Assembly (NCBI GenBank): GCA_022825725.1
Contig: JAJDWE010000055.1
Coordinates: forward strand, 92,919-156,918
Source of the DNA: Gemmatimonadota bacterium
GTDB taxonomy: Bacteria; Gemmatimonadota; Gemmatimonadetes; Palauibacterales; Palauibacteraceae
Reading direction: 5' to 3'
Length of the DNA: 64,000 nucleotides
This document shows, piece by piece, positions 32,452-43,403 of this stretch; positions within the stretch are counted from its first letter, which is position 1, and the number at the start of each line of letters is the position of its first letter. The position numbers and the translations under genes are program-made. The notes below the pieces were generated by a model. The model did no database searches and had not been told where the DNA came from. It saw only the letters and a list, made by a program, of their open reading frames with translations.

Positions 32452-33561
32452 ATGGACGGACGCATTCTTTTTCTGCCCGGCGATGGGATCGGCCCCGAGG
32501 TCCTTCTCGAGGCGCGGCGCGTGCTGGAGGCCGTCGGCGAGATCCATGGCCACCGTTTCGACGTCATCGAAGCCCCGATCGGCGACGGCGCGCGGGAGCG
32601 GTTCGGGGATCCGCTGCCGGAGGAAACGCGGGCGCTCGCCGTCGAGGTCGACGCGGTGCTCGTGGGCGCGGTCGGGCTCGCGGTGCGCTCCGCGGATGGG
32701 GGGCGGGTCGACGCGTCCAGGCGACTGCTGGATCTGCGGCGGCTGCTCGGAAACCACGCGAACATCCGGCCCGTGGCCGTGCCCGACGCGCTCGTGGACC
32801 GGTCTCCGCTCCGTCCCGAATGCGTCCGCGGCGTGGACCTCGTCGTCGTCCGCGAGCTGCTCGGCGGCATCTATTACGGGCATCCTCGGGGGGTCGAGGA
32901 CGGCGTCGCGTTCGACACCGAGATCTATACGGAGGAGGAAGTCCGGCGGATCTCCGTGTCCGCGTTCGAACTCGCGCGCACGCGGCGGAGGAATGTGACG
33001 TCGATAGACAAGGCGAATGTCCTGGAGTCGTCGATCTTCTGGCGCCGGATCGCCGAAGAAGTGTCGCGCGACTATCCGGACGTCGAGTTCTCCAGCATGC
33101 TCGTGGACAATTGCGCGATGCAGTTGATCCACAATCCGCGACAGTTCGACGTGCTGCTGACGAGCAACATGTTCGGCGACATCCTCAGCGACGAGGCGGC
33201 GGTGCTCGTCGGGAGCCTCGGCATGCTGCCCTCGGCGAGCGTGGGCGGCGACATCGGTCTCTACGAGCCGGTCCACGGCGCGGCGCCGGACATCGCGGGG
33301 CGGGGGATCGCCAACCCCGTGGGCGCGATCCTCTCCGTCGCGATGATGCTCGAACTCACCTTCGCGCTGCCGGAGGAGGCTGGCGCGGTGCGGGCCGCCG
33401 TCGACCGCGTGCTCGAAGACGGACACGGCACCGCGGATCTCCACGCCGACGGCGGCCGGCCGCCGGTGTCCACGGCGCGGATGGGCGAGCTGATCGTCGA
33501 AGCCCTGGGCGCGGCGGGCACGGCGGGCACGGCGGGCACGGCGGGCGCGGCCGGCGCCTGA
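32452..33561 (+). CDS. leuB: 3-isopropylmalate dehydrogenase
   Basis: Oxidatively decarboxylates 3-isopropylmalate in leucine synthesis, using NAD+ and a divalent metal. Features: FLPGDGIGPEV, LLDLRRLLGNHANIRPV, VRELLGGIYYG, TSIDKANVLESSIFWRR (catalytic Lys), LTSNMFGDILSDEAAVLVGS (metal Asp), YEPVHGAAPDIAGRGIANP. The 369-residue length fits LeuB. The C-terminus has an Ala-Gly-Thr repeat added by a 9-bp DNA repeat. ATG 32452 is used, 14 nt after the rhomboid stop. leuA, leuC and leuD are not nearby. A TPP riboswitch starts shortly after the stop, so thiC is controlled separately. Confidence 0.92.
   Translation: MDGRILFLPGDGIGPEVLLEARRVLEAVGEIHGHRFDVIEAPIGDGARERFGDPLPEETRALAVEVDAVLVGAVGLAVRSADGGRVDASRRLLDLRRLLGNHANIRPVAVPDALVDRSPLRPECVRGVDLVVVRELLGGIYYGHPRGVEDGVAFDTEIYTEEEVRRISVSAFELARTRRRNVTSIDKANVLESSIFWRRIAEEVSRDYPDVEFSSMLVDNCAMQLIHNPRQFDVLLTSNMFGDILSDEAAVLVGSLGMLPSASVGGDIGLYEPVHGAAPDIAGRGIANPVGAILSVAMMLELTFALPEEAGAVRAAVDRVLEDGHGTADLHADGGRPPVSTARMGELIVEALGAAGTAGTAGTAGAAGA
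33513..33548 (+). repeat. 9-bp tandem repeat at the 3' end of leuB
   Basis: Three copies of GGCGGGCAC (33513-33539) and a fourth variant copy (to 33548) encode an Ala-Gly-Thr run at the C-terminus of LeuB. Being a multiple of three, copy changes keep the frame. It probably arose by slippage and lies outside the catalytic fold. Confidence 0.85.
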
Positions 33562-35436
<1,875 letters not shown>

Positions 35437-35460
35437 TTCGCCCGGCACGGCTCGCCTGCA

Positions 35461-35551
35461 TATATTTCAGTCATCGGGATGTGACGGGCCGAGGACCACC
35501 GGCGTCAATCCGGGTGAGCCAAAGCCCGATCGGGGAGGAAGGGAGGAAGGG
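35461..35551 (+). promoter_or_regulatory. Promoter and structured 5' leader of the lipoprotein gene at 35552
   Basis: TATATT at 35461-35466 is a good -10 box, which would place the transcript start near 35473. From there the leader can fold into nested stems: ATCGGG (35473-35478) with CCCGAT (35525-35530), GGC (35487-35489) with GCC (35518-35520), and CACCGG (35497-35502) with CCGGGTG (35510-35516, one bulge). A second ATCGGG copy (35529-35534) overlaps the 3' arm and abuts the ribosome site GGGGAGG, so exclusive pairings are possible. It matches no riboswitch class that I recognise. Confidence 0.45.
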
Positions 35552-36160
35552 ATGTTCGACCGAAGGAATGTGACCGCAGTGCTTCTCGCGGCCGCGCTCG
35601 CGGCCGGCTGCAGCGAGGGAACGACGGAACCACCTGTCACGGCGGAGCCGCTCTCCGCGGCCGAGTCCGTGGCGCTGTTCGAGGCGATGCGGGCGATTCA
35701 GAGCGACACCGCCCCCACGATCATCGGGGGCTCCGAGAACAGCATCGTGATCGCGTGTCCCATGGGAGGGCAGGTCGCCATCACGGGAGGTGTCGTGGAG
35801 GAGTCCGTGGCCGACACGGCGAGGCTGACGTCCGATTTTACGGCCTCACCCAGCGGCTGCCAGCTTTCGAGCGGCGAGATGCGGTTCACCGTCGACGGCC
35901 GCCCAAGCGTCCGCGACCGGACCGTCACCACCATCGTCGGTTTTTTCGAGGCGTTCACCCTCGAGGGTTCGGTGACCGGCGCGCTGGACTGGCAGTCCGA
36001 CGGTCGGTCCGGATCCTGCGACATCGATCTGACGCTGAGCGAGGCACCGGCCTCCTCCGGCACGGGATCGTCCGTGGCCGCCATCCTGGACGGCACGCTA
36101 TGCGGCCACGAAACCCGCCTCGAACTGGAGGGCGTAGTGGACCCCGACCCGTCCGGCTGA
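35552..36160 (+). CDS. Predicted lipoprotein of unknown function
   Basis: A 202-residue secreted protein with lipobox LAAGC (Cys20). The mature part has four further cysteines (in IVIACPMGG, SPSGCQLSS, SGSCDIDLT and GTLCGHET), enough for two disulfides, and beta-strand-like stretches. No known domain is recognised. ATG 35552 follows a strong AGGAAGGG. It has its own promoter candidate and folded leader. It converges with the acyl-CoA dehydrogenase gene, with 40 nt between the stops. Confidence 0.7.
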   Translation: MFDRRNVTAVLLAAALAAGCSEGTTEPPVTAEPLSAAESVALFEAMRAIQSDTAPTIIGGSENSIVIACPMGGQVAITGGVVEESVADTARLTSDFTASPSGCQLSSGEMRFTVDGRPSVRDRTVTTIVGFFEAFTLEGSVTGALDWQSDGRSGSCDIDLTLSEAPASSGTGSSVAAILDGTLCGHETRLELEGVVDPDPSG

Positions 36161-36200
36161 TCGACTCCCGCTGATCGACGACGGATTTGGCTAAGGGACG

Positions 36201-38201
36201 CTAGACGACCTCGGCTCCGGCGCCCGCCGGGCGGACATCGGAGCGGGGCTCCATGAAGGCTTCGGGCGCGGTGCCGTCGGGTCCGCGATCGGACGACGGA
36301 TCCGGCGCCGTGCCCTGCCAGGCTTCGAGCGCGGCCTTCTGCAGGCCGACGATGTCGCGCTCCATCCATTCGAAGCGGCCCGCCATGATGTCCTGCGCGA
36401 TGCGGTAGTCCGCCGCGTCGTGGTTCGAGCGGATGCGGCGGAAGAGTTCGCCCACGCGGCGGCGTGACTCGGCGGCGAACGAGTCGGCGAGGCGCACGGC
36501 CTCGCGGGCCTCTTCGCGCGCCCCCTCACCCTCCCGGCGTCGCAGCATGTCGGCCCGCGTGACGGCCGCCGCGATCGCGAACAGTTCCGCGCCGATGTCG
36601 ATGACGCGGAAGAGGAGTCCCTGTCGCCGCTCGAGTTTGGGTCCGTGGCGGAGTATGAGGTGGAAGGTCGTCCGCGCGAGCTGGCGGCTGTTGCGCTCGA
36701 CGAAGCGCAGGTGCTTCGCCAGCCGCCCGTGGCTCGCGAAGCGCGGCGGCAGGCTCCAGCCGATCCACGTCGACGGATACCAGGTGGCGTAGAACCACGC
36801 CGCCCCCGGCAGAAGCTTGAGCTTGGCGCCGAGGCCGAGGCGGGGGTCGACGAGGCCGCCCGCGATCTGGAGGTGCCGGTCCACGGCCTCGCGGGCCATG
36901 AACAGCCGCAGGATCTCGCTCGATCCCTCGAAGATCCGGTTGATGCGGAAGTCCCGCAGCCAGCGCTCGACCGCGACGGGCTCCTCGCCCCTCGCCGTGA
37001 GCGAGTCGGCCGTCTCGTAGCCGCGTCCGCCCCGCACCTGCAGGGCGTCGTCGACGAGTTGCCACCCCGTCTCCGTGTTCCAGAGCTTTGCCATCGCGGC
37101 CTCGAGCCGGATGTCGTAGCCGCCCCGGTCCGCCATCGACTGCGTGAGGTCGGCGATGGCGGACATGGCGTAGGTCCGGGTCGCGATGGAGGTCAGGTAG
37201 TGTGCGATCGTCTCGTGCTTGCCGACCGGCACGCCCCACTGGATCCGCTCCGCGCACCAGCGGCGGCACGCCTCGAGCGCGGCCTGCGCCCCGCCCACCG
37301 AGGAGGCGGGGATCGTGAGGCGTCCTGTGTTCAGCGTCATGAGCGCGAGCTTGAGTCCGCTCCCTTCCTTCCAGAGGAGGTTCTCGGCGGGCACGCGGAC
37401 GTTCGTGAAGCGGATGATCCCGTTCTCGAGCGCCTTGAGTCCCATGAAATGGCAGCGCCGCACGATCTCGACGCCCGGCCAGTCGCGCTCGACGATGAAG
37501 GCGGAGATGCGGCCCGTGTCCGGGTGGCGCGCCATGACGACGTAGAGTTCGGCCAGGGTGCCGTTCGTGCACCACAGCTTCTCGCCGTTGAGGATGAAGG
37601 CGGACCCGTCCTCCGTGCGCTCCGCGGAGGTCGTGAGCCGCGCCGGGTCCGAACCCACGTCGTTCTCGGTGAGCGCGAAGGCGCTGACGGCCCCCTTCGC
37701 CAGCCGGGGGAAGTACGCCTCCTTCTGCGCCTCGGTCCCGAACATCTTGAGCGGCTGCCCCACGCCGATCGACTGATGCGCGGAGAGGAGGGCGACGACG
37801 TTGCCGTCTACCGAGCCCACGACCCGCATCGCGTTCGCGTATTCCGTCTGGTTGAACCCGAGGCCGCCGTACTTCTCCGGCACCTTGATGCCGAAGGCGC
37901 CGCGTTCCGCGAGCGACCGCACGACCTCCGGCGGGATCTTGCCGTCCCGGTCGATGCCGTCCGAGTCCACCTCGTCCCGCAGGAAGACCCTCAGATCCTC
38001 CGTCCACGCGCGGGCGCGCTCGGAGATGAAGTCGTCGGGGTCGGGATAGGGGTGGATCGCGTCGAGCCGGAGCTTCCCGAGGAAGAGGTTCCGGACGAAG
38101 GTCCGCCCCGTCCAGTCGGTCTCGCGCGCGGCCTCGGCGACCTTCCGGGCCTCCGCCTCGCTGACGTGGGTTTTGCCGCTCGCTTCTGTATGTGCAGACA
38201 T
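36201..38201 (-). CDS. Acyl-CoA dehydrogenase (long/very-long-chain type)
   Basis: FAD enzyme of the first beta-oxidation step. The 666-residue length and extra C-terminal helical region (about 450-640) resemble VLCAD/ACAD9 rather than the 380-residue short forms. Motifs: [72 protein letters not shown] and [20 protein letters not shown], where the Glu of FEG is the likely catalytic base. ATG 38201 is chosen (GGCGGAAG upstream); in-frame GTG 38228 is possible. The tail ends in a Pro/Gly/Ala-rich stretch. It is divergent from an MFS gene; 178 nt lie between. Confidence 0.9.
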   Translation of the reverse strand: MSAHTEASGKTHVSEAEARKVAEAARETDWTGRTFVRNLFLGKLRLDAIHPYPDPDDFISERARAWTEDLRVFLRDEVDSDGIDRDGKIPPEVVRSLAERGAFGIKVPEKYGGLGFNQTEYANAMRVVGSVDGNVVALLSAHQSIGVGQPLKMFGTEAQKEAYFPRLAKGAVSAFALTENDVGSDPARLTTSAERTEDGSAFILNGEKLWCTNGTLAELYVVMARHPDTGRISAFIVERDWPGVEIVRRCHFMGLKALENGIIRFTNVRVPAENLLWKEGSGLKLALMTLNTGRLTIPASSVGGAQAALEACRRWCAERIQWGVPVGKHETIAHYLTSIATRTYAMSAIADLTQSMADRGGYDIRLEAAMAKLWNTETGWQLVDDALQVRGGRGYETADSLTARGEEPVAVERWLRDFRINRIFEGSSEILRLFMAREAVDRHLQIAGGLVDPRLGLGAKLKLLPGAAWFYATWYPSTWIGWSLPPRFASHGRLAKHLRFVERNSRQLARTTFHLILRHGPKLERRQGLLFRVIDIGAELFAIAAAVTRADMLRRREGEGAREEAREAVRLADSFAAESRRRVGELFRRIRSNHDAADYRIAQDIMAGRFEWMERDIVGLQKAALEAWQGTAPDPSSDRGPDGTAPEAFMEPRSDVRPAGAGAEVV

Positions 38202-38379
38202 GTGAATCTTCCGCCTCTCGTGCCTCATATCGGGAAGCCGCGGCTGGAGCGCGACACTCCTGCCAAGCTACCCCGCGCGATGCGTTCGCGACAAACCGAC
38301 GGGTCGCGTCGCACGGACCCTCCTTCGTACCCTTGAGCGTTCCAAACGGACCTCCGCCTGCTTCGAAAGGCCGCCGCGA
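38202..38379. promoter_or_regulatory. Divergent intergenic region with a 6-bp dyad
   Basis: CGCGAC (38287-38292) and GTCGCG (38303-38308) form an inverted repeat with a 10-nt spacer, a layout typical of TetR/FadR-like operators. It lies midway between the acyl-CoA dehydrogenase and the MFS gene. In GC-rich DNA such a dyad can arise by chance; no other structure is evident in the 178 nt. Confidence 0.3.
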
Positions 38380-39669
38380 GTGAACTCGACCCCTCGAACC
38401 CCGCCCGTCGCGCGCCGGGAGATCGTCTCCTGGGCGATGTACGACTTCGCCCACTCGGCATTCGGCACGATCATCGTGACCTTCATCTTCTCCGCCTACT
38501 TCGCGCGCTCGATCGCACCCGACGCCGTCGTGGGAGGTGTCTGGTGGACGCGCGCAGTCACCGTCTCCGCAGTCACGACCGCGCTCATCATGCCAGTGGT
38601 GGGCGCGATGGGGGATTTCGGCGGCCTCAAGAAGCGGTTCCTGTTCATCGCCACCGTGGTTTGCGTCGCCCTGACGGCAGGCCTGTTCCGCATGGGGCCG
38701 GGCGACGCGTGGATCGCCGCGCTCATGTTCATCGGGGCCAGCGTGGCCTACGAGTCGATGCAGTCGCTCGCCAACGCGTTCCTTCCCGAGATCTCCACGC
38801 GAGAGAACATGGGACGGATATCCGGGCTGGGCTGGGGTCTCGGGTACTTCGGCGGCCTCCTCTGCCTTGTTCCGGCACTGGGAATGGTCAGCGGCTGGCT
38901 GCCGGAGGATGGGGGGCTGAACGTGCGGTCCACGAGCCTCCTCGCCGCCGGCTGGCTCCTCGTGTTCTCGATTCCGACCTTTCTCTTCCTTCGGGAGCGG
39001 CAGCCCCGCCGCCGCGCGTCACTCGGCACCTATGTGCGGATGGGATTCGGCCGCATCGCGGACACGGCCCGGGACCTGAGGCGCTATCGCCAGGCGGTCC
39101 GCCTGCTCGTCGCGCGTCTCGTCTACAACGACGGGCTCGCGACCGCCTTCGCCATGGCGGCGATCTTCGCCGGGGCCGAGTTCGGAATGGAGACGGCCGA
39201 CCTCCTCGTCCTCGGCATCGTCGTAAACGCGACGGCGGGCGCGAGCGCGATCGGCTTCGGCTTCGTCCAGGACCGGATCGGCGGGAAGCGAACGATCGCG
39301 GTCACGCTCGTGCTGCTGATGGTGGCGATCGGCATGGCATGGACCGCGCGGGATCTCCCCATGTTCTGGGCCGCGGCGATCCTTCTTGGGCTGATGGTCG
39401 GGCCGAACCAGGCGGGGAGCCGCGCGCTCCTCGGTTCGTTCGTGCCCGAGAACAAGCAGGGCGAACTATTCGGCTTCTACGCCTTTTCCGGCCGGCTTTC
39501 AGCCGCGGCGGGACCGCTCTCCTACGGGCTCATCCTCGGCGCCACGGGAAGCCACCGCTGGGCCATCGCCTCCATCCTCGTCTTCCTCGCCGCGGGGCTG
39601 CTGCTCCTGCTGCGGGTGGACGAGGAGGAAGGCGTGAAGCTGGCAACGGCGGAGGAAGCGCCCGGCTAG
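38380..39669 (+). CDS. UMF1/Atg22-type MFS transporter
   Basis: A 429-residue inner-membrane protein with about 12 hydrophobic segments. The N-terminus EIVSWAMYDFAHSAFGTII is the signature of the UMF1 (vacuole effluxer Atg22-like) family; GPNQAGSRALLGSFVPE is also typical. Substrate unknown, perhaps amino acids by analogy with Atg22. Start is GTG 38380 with GAAAGG about 9 nt upstream. The stop TAG shares the palindrome CTAG (39666-39669) with the stop of the convergent gene. Confidence 0.88.
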   Translation: MNSTPRTPPVARREIVSWAMYDFAHSAFGTIIVTFIFSAYFARSIAPDAVVGGVWWTRAVTVSAVTTALIMPVVGAMGDFGGLKKRFLFIATVVCVALTAGLFRMGPGDAWIAALMFIGASVAYESMQSLANAFLPEISTRENMGRISGLGWGLGYFGGLLCLVPALGMVSGWLPEDGGLNVRSTSLLAAGWLLVFSIPTFLFLRERQPRRRASLGTYVRMGFGRIADTARDLRRYRQAVRLLVARLVYNDGLATAFAMAAIFAGAEFGMETADLLVLGIVVNATAGASAIGFGFVQDRIGGKRTIAVTLVLLMVAIGMAWTARDLPMFWAAAILLGLMVGPNQAGSRALLGSFVPENKQGELFGFYAFSGRLSAAAGPLSYGLILGATGSHRWAIASILVFLAAGLLLLLRVDEEEGVKLATAEEAPG

Positions 39670-42600
39670 CCTTGCAGGCGGGCGGCGGCGGCGAGGGCGC
39701 GGCGGAGGAGGACCCGCTCGATCGCCGCGGTCGGGGAGATCGCGGCGGCGAGTGAATCGGCGCGAGCGCGCATCGAAGCGATGGTGACGGTCTCGAAGGC
39801 CCCGGGCACGGAGCCGCCATCGGGGCTTTCCGCCGCGGCGTCGAACAGGAACCGCACCAGCCGATCGTCGGGGTCGAAGGGACGGCCCTGGCCGAGCGAT
39901 TCCGGCCACAGCAGCGCGGCCTCCAGGTGGCGGCGGGCGGCCTCGCGGTCGCCGGCGTCCAGTTCATCGAGTGCGGCCCCGACGTGCGCGAATTCGTACA
40001 GGCGGTGGGCCTCGCCGGAGTTCTCCGACGGAAGGACGTGCGTGTCGCCGAGGATCCGGATCGCCTCGCCGTGCTCGCCGGCCTGGAGGAGTCCCCGCAC
40101 GTGGAGGAGGGCGAGGTTGAAGTCGTACGGGAAGAGTTCCCGTCCCCGCCCGGACGCCTCGCGCGCCTCCGCCCAGCGGCCCACTTCCTGCAGGTGCCGG
40201 ATGAGGGAGATGTGGAGGAGGCGGTGGTCGGGACCCACCTCGACCGCGCGCCGGAAGTCGGGGCCGGGGTCGCCGCTCGTGGCCCTCGCCAGGTGCGCGC
40301 GCGCCGCGTAGGCGGGTCCGTAGTCGGGCTCGTCGCCCAGGGTTGCCAGCACCTCGGCCGCCTCGGCGTCGCGGTCGAGCGCCCACAGGTTCAGGCCCAG
40401 GAGATAGCGCCAACCCCAGTGCGGGTCCTCGCCGGCCGCCCAGCGCAGGACCGGCAGCGTTTCGGGGCGGTAGGGGAAGGCGAAGGCGGGATCTGCCCCC
40501 GCCCGCAGCGCGTCCGCGTCTTCCGTCAGGAAGGCGCGCCACGCCGTGGCCACGGGGCCGCCGCCCACCTCGTCCGCCAGTTCCAGCAGGCGCGAGGCAT
40601 CGCCGGACAGCCCCCGGTTCGCGTAGCCCACGGTGAGCTCCAGCAGCGTCTGCCCCGGATACTCGCTCCGCATCGAAGCCGCGAGGCGCGCAGGGTCGGC
40701 CCCGCCAGCCGCCTCGTCGCCGTCGGTCGCCTCGTCGCCGCCGGATCCTCCGGCGCGCGCGGCGAGATAGCGCTCGGCCAGCACGAAGTGGTTCAGCGGG
40801 TCGAGTTCCAGAAGCTCCGCCCGCGCCTGCGCCGCGCCCGTTTCGTCTCCGTCCATGCGCGCCGCGATTGCCAGCACTTCGCGGGCCGGAATGCTCACGC
40901 GGTCGTGGTCGAGCGCGAGCCCGGCGTGACGCTGCACCTCGGCCAGGTCCCCGGCCTCGAGCGCCAACTCCGCCAGCCGAGTGCGCGCCGCGGCCCGGAA
41001 GCCGACCGACCGGGCGGCCCAGCCGAACGCGTCGAGCGCATCGGCACGGCGCCCGAGGGCGAGATAGAGGTTGCCGGCAAGGAAGTTGGCCTCGGCATCG
41101 TACGTGTCGAGTTGCAGCGCGCGCCGGGCGTGGACGAGGCCCTCTTCGTAACGGGCCGACCTCAGCGCCAGCGCGCCCAGCCCCAGGAGCGCCTCCCGGT
41201 TCCAGGGCTCGGCGGCGACCGCCCGTTCGTACAGCGTCCGCGCCTCCGGGTAGCGCCGCCCCCGCGCGAGTTCCCGCGCCTCGAACACCAGGCGATCCGT
41301 CTCCGGGAGGGCGTCCCACGCCTCGGCGTTCGTCGCAAACGGCCGGGACACGGACGGCTCTCCGCCGAATCCGCAGACCCCGGCGAGCCCGGTCGCGCCC
41401 GGCGTCGAGCACGCTTCCAGACCGAGCCCGGGCAGTGAAACGCGCCACGGCTGCGCTGGCGCGACGTCGAAATCCACCGTCAACGGCTCCAGCGGATCGA
41501 GCGCTACCGCCCGCGCGCCGACCTGTTCGCCGCCGGACCACGCGGTCACCGTGTCGGCCCCAGCCCCGAATGCCTGGACCACGACCCTCAGGCGACCACC
41601 CTCCCGCTCGACATGCATGGCGCCGTGGGGAGATGCGTCGGTAAGCCCGCCCGTCCCCTCCAGCGGGAACCACGTCTCCGTCCAGCGGCTGGCCGAGAGG
41701 GGATCGAACGCGCCCTGCGAGATCGGGTTGCGGTCCGCGCCCGGCTGGTACTGCGCGTGCAGCCGGCCCGCCTGGAACTCGACGTACTGTCCGTCCGTGT
41801 CGGTGAGCAGATCCTCCCAGACGCCGCCCGCCCGGGAGAGCGCCCACAGCCACATCTTGCGCCCGGGCATCTCTTCGTGCGGGGCCCAGTGCCCCCACCC
41901 GTAGTCCTCGTCGTGATAGTAGCCGCCGAAGAAGTCGTTCAGCGCCCCCACCACGTGATAGGACTTGTGTCCCCCGAACGCGTTGTTGCGGTACAGGGGC
42001 AGGAACCGTCCCTCTTCATCCTCGGGCCACGGGCGCACCCGGCCGGAGTGCTCCAGGTAGGCGTCCCCCGGCACGAACAGTTCCAGGTCGTCCTGCGCGA
42101 AGGCCGCGGCCGTCATCCAGTTGTAGTAGGGCTGCTCCAGCGGGGTCGGGTTGTACCACAGAACGCGCGTCTCGAAGGCGGCCCGGTCCGGCGGAAGGCG
42201 GATCTCGACCCGCCACGGCGTGCGCGACGGGAGGTCCGTGGCGCCGACGATCGTGCTGACGCTCCCGTCCGCGTTCTCCCGCACGAGATAGTCGACGGGC
42301 GTGGCCGTGGCCGGCGTGTGCCCGATGACGCCGAAGTTGAACTCGAGGCCGCCCGAGGTCCACGGTCCGCGCAGCGCGATGTCCCGGAACTTCATCACTT
42401 CGTTCCGATAGATGAACTCGTGGCCCGTCTCCTTCACCACGGCCCCCCACACCTTGCCGCCCACCTCGGGAAGGACGAAGACCTCGACGAGGTCGTTCTC
42501 CATCCTCACGACCTTCCACTCCCGGGGCTCCGACGTCGCCGCGTACCCCTCGAACGTGTGGTAGGGGTACAGCCGGCGGTCGGTGGCGAGCACCGGCACG

Positions 42601-42770
42601 GGGTTCGGATCCGAGAACGGGTACGTGTCGAGGACGCGCACCTCCTCGGAGATCCGCGCACGCGGTCCGGGGGCGTCGCACGAGACGACGGCCAGCGCGG
42701 CACACAGAACGGCCGCCCACGACAGCCCTCGCCTAAGCCGGGACCGCACTGGAGCACCGGGACATTTCAT
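39666..42770 (-). CDS. DUF5107 lipoprotein with C-terminal TPR repeats
   Basis: A 1034-residue secreted protein. Start ATG 42770 gives a lipoprotein signal with AVVSC (Cys31). The N-terminal half (about 45-400) is DUF5107: VLPEVGGKVWGAVVKETGHE, WTSGGLEFNFGVIGHTP, YNWMTAAAFAQDDLELFVPG, a beta-sandwich-like domain often linked with carbohydrate loci. From about 480 to the end it is a helical-repeat region of TPR type (ALLGLGALALRSARYEEGL, AEANFLAGNLYLALGRRADAL). It may bind or process glycans at the cell surface; the function is unproven. The convergent MFS gene shares its CTAG stop palindrome. Confidence 0.8.
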   Translation of the reverse strand: MKCPGAPVRSRLRRGLSWAAVLCAALAVVSCDAPGPRARISEEVRVLDTYPFSDPNPVPVLATDRRLYPYHTFEGYAATSEPREWKVVRMENDLVEVFVLPEVGGKVWGAVVKETGHEFIYRNEVMKFRDIALRGPWTSGGLEFNFGVIGHTPATATPVDYLVRENADGSVSTIVGATDLPSRTPWRVEIRLPPDRAAFETRVLWYNPTPLEQPYYNWMTAAAFAQDDLELFVPGDAYLEHSGRVRPWPEDEEGRFLPLYRNNAFGGHKSYHVVGALNDFFGGYYHDEDYGWGHWAPHEEMPGRKMWLWALSRAGGVWEDLLTDTDGQYVEFQAGRLHAQYQPGADRNPISQGAFDPLSASRWTETWFPLEGTGGLTDASPHGAMHVEREGGRLRVVVQAFGAGADTVTAWSGGEQVGARAVALDPLEPLTVDFDVAPAQPWRVSLPGLGLEACSTPGATGLAGVCGFGGEPSVSRPFATNAEAWDALPETDRLVFEARELARGRRYPEARTLYERAVAAEPWNREALLGLGALALRSARYEEGLVHARRALQLDTYDAEANFLAGNLYLALGRRADALDAFGWAARSVGFRAAARTRLAELALEAGDLAEVQRHAGLALDHDRVSIPAREVLAIAARMDGDETGAAQARAELLELDPLNHFVLAERYLAARAGGSGGDEATDGDEAAGGADPARLAASMRSEYPGQTLLELTVGYANRGLSGDASRLLELADEVGGGPVATAWRAFLTEDADALRAGADPAFAFPYRPETLPVLRWAAGEDPHWGWRYLLGLNLWALDRDAEAAEVLATLGDEPDYGPAYAARAHLARATSGDPGPDFRRAVEVGPDHRLLHISLIRHLQEVGRWAEAREASGRGRELFPYDFNLALLHVRGLLQAGEHGEAIRILGDTHVLPSENSGEAHRLYEFAHVGAALDELDAGDREAARRHLEAALLWPESLGQGRPFDPDDRLVRFLFDAAAESPDGGSVPGAFETVTIASMRARADSLAAAISPTAAIERVLLRRALAAAARLQG

Positions 42771-42877
42771 GCGAACGCTTCGCTCAACGTTGCACCTCGG
42801 GGAAGAAGGCCCTTCGTCCAGCCTAGCGGCGCTCGTAGCCGGACTCAACGTCTGGATTGCGTGGTTCGGTGCATCGG

Positions 42878-42907
42878 CAGCCCTCGGAACCTAGTTTCGA
42901 AGGGCTG
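42878..42907. repeat. Inverted repeat upstream of the HicB/HicA-like pair
   Basis: CAGCCCTCG (42878-42886) pairs with CGA-A-GGGCTG (42898-42907) as a 9-bp stem with one bulged A and an 11-nt loop. It lies 21 nt before the antitoxin ATG and just upstream of GGGAGGAG. An operator for autoregulation or a translation-control hairpin is plausible. Confidence 0.5.
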
Positions 42908-42928
42908 CGATTCGAGGGAGGAGAACCT

Positions 42929-43141
42929 ATGAAAACGGCGGAGATCATTTTTGAGGTGACGGAGGCCGCTGAAGGCGGCTACGACGCCCGGGCGCTCGGC
43001 CACGGCATCTTCACGCAGGGAGAAGACTGGGCCGACCTCAAAGCGATGGTCAGGGACGCCGTCCGTTGCCACTTCGACACCGATGCGCTTCCCCGCGTGA
43101 TCAGGCTTCACCTCGTCAAGGATGAAGCTATCGCTGTATGA
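42929..43141 (+). CDS. HicB-like antitoxin (short form)
   Basis: A 70-residue protein: IIFEVTEAAEGGYDARALGHGIFTQGEDW is the HicB partial RNase-H-like fold, usually FxVxxxxEGGYxAxxxxxxxxxxGdt. The C-terminal DNA-binding domain found in many HicB proteins is missing, so repression may need the toxin or another factor. ATG 42929 has GGGAGGAG 6 nt upstream. The toxin follows in an ATGA overlap. The antitoxin-first order is opposite to the classical hicAB order, but common for this short subgroup. Confidence 0.75.
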   Translation: MKTAEIIFEVTEAAEGGYDARALGHGIFTQGEDWADLKAMVRDAVRCHFDTDALPRVIRLHLVKDEAIAV

Positions 43142-43389
43142 AGTTGCCGCGCGACCTGTCGGGCGAGCGCCTGGCCCAATTGCTCCATCGTCACTTCGGT
43201 TACCGCCTCACCCGGCAAAGCGGCAGCCACATGACTCTGACCACCACGATCGAAGGCTCGCCCCAAAGCGTTACCGTTCCACGGCATCGTCACCTGAGTG
43301 TCGGAACGTTGAGCGCGATCATGTCTGCCGTGGCGGAAGCCACGGACGAGAGTAAGCGGGACGTGCGAAAGAGGTTGTTCGGAGGATAG
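43138..43389 (+). CDS. HicA-like mRNA interferase toxin
   Basis: An 83-residue basic protein with a double-stranded-RNA-binding-like fold. LAQLLHRHFGYRLTRQSGSH carries the catalytic His31 of HicA (GSHMTL), and VPRHRHLSVGTLSAIM is the second conserved element (normally VP.H..l..GTL). It would cleave mRNA when not bound by HicB. ATG 43138 lies in an ATGA overlap with the antitoxin. The active-site His is present, so the toxin could be functional. Confidence 0.82.
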   Translation: MKLPRDLSGERLAQLLHRHFGYRLTRQSGSHMTLTTTIEGSPQSVTVPRHRHLSVGTLSAIMSAVAEATDESKRDVRKRLFGG

Positions 43390-43403
43390 CCGGCTTTCGC
43401 ACG

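Noticed and set aside
33513-33548. CRISPR-like short repeats
   Set aside because: Units are 9 bp, contiguous and in frame within leuB; there are no spacers and no cas genes.
36161-36200. Intrinsic terminator between convergent lipoprotein and acyl-CoA dehydrogenase genes
   Set aside because: GATCGAC repeats are present but there is no stable GC stem followed by a T run on either strand. The same was true of 29281-29318, 43390-43403 and 57155-57187.
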